Shown here piece after piece: positions 47,401-47,582 of a DNA stretch of 47,582 bases. The stretch is from Flavobacteriales bacterium. GTDB lineage: Bacteria > Bacteroidota > Bacteroidia > Flavobacteriales_D > Parvicellaceae. The notes under the pieces were generated by a model. The model ran no database searches. It saw nothing but the letters and a program-made list of their open reading frames with translations, and was not told the DNA's origin. A program made the translations under genes and the position numbers. The DNA is taken from positions 1 through 47,582 of the forward strand of contig JAOASC010000019.1 in the NCBI GenBank assembly GCA_025210295.1, in the 5' to 3' direction. Every line of letters starts with the position of its first letter. Position 1 is the first letter of the stretch.

Positions 47401-47582
47401 TGCTGGAGTAGACCAAGATTTATGTAATGTTTATACGACTACTTTAGCAGGGAACACACCTCCAGGAACTGCGACAGGAACTTGGACCATGGATGCAACG
47501 CATACCCAACCAAGTGTGGTAAACTTTGCAGATGCTACGCAATTCAATACCAATATTAGTAATTTACAGGAAGGAACCTATC
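41426..47582 (+). CDS. Giant secreted surface protein, partial (C-terminus outside window)
   Basis: The frame is open from ATG 41426 to the window edge, at least 2052 residues. It starts with a signal peptide (about 1-30, SIFLALFLTFSFFGQS). Next comes a long cysteine-containing beta-rich part with DUF11-like or Ig-like modules (for example LTITNDGTGTAYNTNIDLF and VNFDINNTGETI). Two acidic Ca-binding-like loops appear: DNDNNGIPDGVG (near residue 647) and DDDNNGVYSVGD (near residue 1484). A PKD-like module (about 1552-1630) precedes the tandem 89-residue repeats from residue 1633 on. A T9SS sorting domain is expected beyond the window, as in the window's other surface proteins, but is not visible. 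An adhesin-type role is inferred. No frameshift was seen along the reading frame. Confidence 0.9.
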   Translation, partial: MNNSSIYKKLSSIFLALFLTFSFFGQSNLILVNSSVSNGLTPCLGVADFVVNMENPSPFTIANDTVTITLPGGINYIAGSANNANEVDISDLENPVFVIPDLNTLSTYSFSIQIETGCDVQAFIDGGGTILNSVLFDFDAINSSGAITPGTFTHQSNVYAITIPNLSITNITNQSFTGSVGDVFDRCITIINGGSGPLATFTLEDQHGSGVMVNSVSVGTNTTTGFTENIVLNGADFTTVGNGDNLFDPGESITICENISIVQCAGTASFFSYHWGCNGQQCQTLTDGANIVFPGEAPNLVFTKWSGYSRGTGSGGNNGSCFGNNGTGDFPASLTITNDGTGTAYNTNIDLFNGWTTYMVSNYYSSFNLSSFTYTINGGAPQPLTFDQTYNSSNKSCLPANPIGRVKFSFDSIQTTDTIVISWNHFTCCEDDGVCRNSERRHLLGWRFEGTYENKCAEEYPIVLQQGIYTSYYRHRMSLDQSPGTLFGTSTGTMSFLTSNFEFPFPNNSTNRVFWYEIVLPSCLTVDPATFIVRDYQNTVIGGIPDSVRTSGDTIRIYYDRPIGGTQSTVSFDIQLDCSTCGATGPATVELNSYFIPDKNCGCEMKLGCTSGQVELICPTPCEGISMYDFESQRINFGLPDNDNNGIPDGVGVVDQTLARPDRLMYGDTLGTVFKATVNRTTGVNWNYIYARTLIENVGNRFAAATNSSITIYDASTGTYFTCNTIPAPAVATTGTTRDFVHELDLNTLTSNGCFPAGYILDHGDSIIFNANYVVNSNVGGAIIAGTCDNMIYATTVQNPALTDTPNIYGCPNIQRSFSVLGYYTTNWGTSTYETSTCGQFTTTQNYYLSIGPCCNNYAGGNLFPYEYRHWNTPSILQVTMPDDYTYISARFNFRRTTGTLASSTTVGLNGSYDPSGYFDITPATITGNTYRFDIGQYFGTDAINDSILVGDDGYYGTLLVTYEPNCQVEDSTAFIQYRWEYTPTAQLHPTAYTINNANNQDKITYNRPNVSMQTNLVSVNTATGDVEWDLMINNSSALSDARNIWFGAPTTGTIIADSLFDISGNTMLYPSTNGIFQANQLLATETRNYKLYTHINSCFSDSIKVYFGWDCTGYPADVGSYPCDMEEVTLYITPLMPELSNTIATISADTIGLCDTAEFEIEVRDYQLGNAYNVLTDIYLPSGMFIAPGSVQMDYLTGYTTIPDPTLVSGNTFRWDIPVIDDTIGLYGLSGVLDNTRNSYRIRFKCYTDCDFVSGSRVSCKTTGNAFCGAPRSSNIGVSNQVFIGDALPPYLATININTTYITPCLAGTPVEIEIINNGPQAFNTNDSISVLLGNGLSYVNASFNGQLNPPANGVPQITGNALAWRLPSGVGVGDTCRFDFQINGDPNDLLCGITQVSSQITTYGNALCSSTGINCNIDVATADTLRNVFVFKGYLNVSNSSATSVPNPPSGETVTVNFDINNTGETISTGTNTIVQYYNDDDNNGVYSVGDTYLTRDTIVDALVANTVYNYTTTLNLNAGNTCNIIAVIDTSLNPCTCTPSQILINIDLIGPTTSHVLCSGETVNIGNAPINTYTYSWNPTIGLSSSTIAQPNFSKNVVYPNTENLTYIRTINKQGCFATDTVLFTIYSIPTADAGIDQDLCNTYTTTLAGNQPQGTATGMWTMDATHTQPSVVTFADATQYNTNISNLQEGTYRLIWTVSNGTCTPATDVVEIRVYNQPTSNAGTDQDLCNVYTTTLAGNTPPGTATGLWTMDATHAQPSAVTFADATQSNTGISNLQEGTYQLVWTVSNGTCPPASDTVTIRVYDQPTSNAGTDIDLCNTYTVALAGNNPPGTATGLWTMDATHTQPSVVTFADATQFNSNISNLQEGTYRLIWTVSNGTCTPDTDIVEVRVYDQPTANAGIDQDLCNIYTATLAGNSPLGTATGLWTMDATHTQPSVVTFADATQFNTNISNLQEGTYRLIWTVSNGTCTPATDVVEIRVYDQPTSNAGVDQDLCNVYTTTLAGNTPPGTATGTWTMDATHTQPSVVNFADATQFNTNISNLQEGTY
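46321..47582 (+). repeat. Tandem 267-nt (89-residue) in-frame repeats, at least 4.7 copies
   Basis: Copies begin at 46321, 46588, 46855, 47122 and 47389, exactly 267 nt apart, and the last one is cut by the window edge. Each encodes a PKD-like or Ig-like module with two cysteines (D-x-D-L-C-N and S-N-G-T-C), the conserved core TATGxWTMDATHTQPSVVTF and SNLQEGTYRLIWTVSNGT. No insertions or deletions separate the copies. Many differences are at third codon positions, while the protein sequence is nearly the same. Confidence 0.95.

Noticed and set aside
46321..47582. Tandem repeats as a CRISPR array
   Set aside because: The unit is 267 nt, has no spacers, is fully in frame and codes for a conserved module.

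Overview
The window is an AT-rich piece of a Bacteroidota chromosome, most likely from the Flavobacteriia (Flavobacteriales or a Cryomorphaceae/Crocinitomicaceae-like lineage). Evidence: two complete surface proteins end in type B (gliding-motility-associated) type IX secretion (T9SS) sorting domains. There is a probable PorQ, a lipidated BamA-like TamL, a DUF5686 barrel and a split transketolase. Promoter-like motifs follow the Bacteroidota TTG / TAnnTTTG pattern rather than the E. coli sigma-70 pattern. No phage, transposon, CRISPR array or tRNA was seen; most genes are ordinary chromosomal ones.

Layout. 1-1375: the 3' part of a 23S rRNA, 5S rRNA and an intrinsic terminator (end of an rRNA operon, + strand). 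1665-7874 (- strand): tktN, a von Willebrand A protein, tktC and an NlpC/P60 hydrolase run in one direction, followed by coaD and a thioredoxin-fold lipid/envelope-type protein that lacks its CxxC. 8064-24181 (+ strand): a small secreted protein, a CUB/P-domain T9SS cargo, ychF, porQ, tex, a large fibronectin-like T9SS cargo, a polysaccharide-deacetylase-like protein, an unusual flavin disulfide-reductase homologue, a subtilisin and a small barrel protein. 24204-29718: tamL (-), divergent from a TrmH-type methyltransferase (+), then paaZ (-). 30054-32697 (+): a LytTR response regulator with a HisKA_2 histidine kinase. 32716-37365 (-): a DUF5686 barrel and uvrB. 37587-41175: a cysteine-dioxygenase-like cupin (+) converging on clpB (-). 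41426-47582 (+): the first 2052 codons of a giant secreted protein that runs off the window; its last part is an in-frame array of 267-nt repeats.

How the genes connect. Several encode envelope or surface functions: T9SS cargo, a T9SS component (PorQ), outer-membrane assembly (TamL), cell-wall hydrolysis (NlpC/P60) and a secreted protease. Housekeeping genes (coaD, tkt halves, ychF, tex, trmH, uvrB, clpB) lie between them.

No clear new multi-gene system is proven here. The most interesting leads are: a dihydrolipoamide-dehydrogenase-like protein that has lost both active-site cysteines, keeps the catalytic His-Glu pair and carries a new CxxxxC at its C-terminus, in a tight run with a secreted subtilisin; a VWA gene lodged between the two halves of transketolase; terminator-like hairpins inside the leaders of the response regulator and the giant surface gene; and the codon-diversified tandem array in that giant gene. 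Several apparent start codons lie too far upstream and are corrected in the entries.
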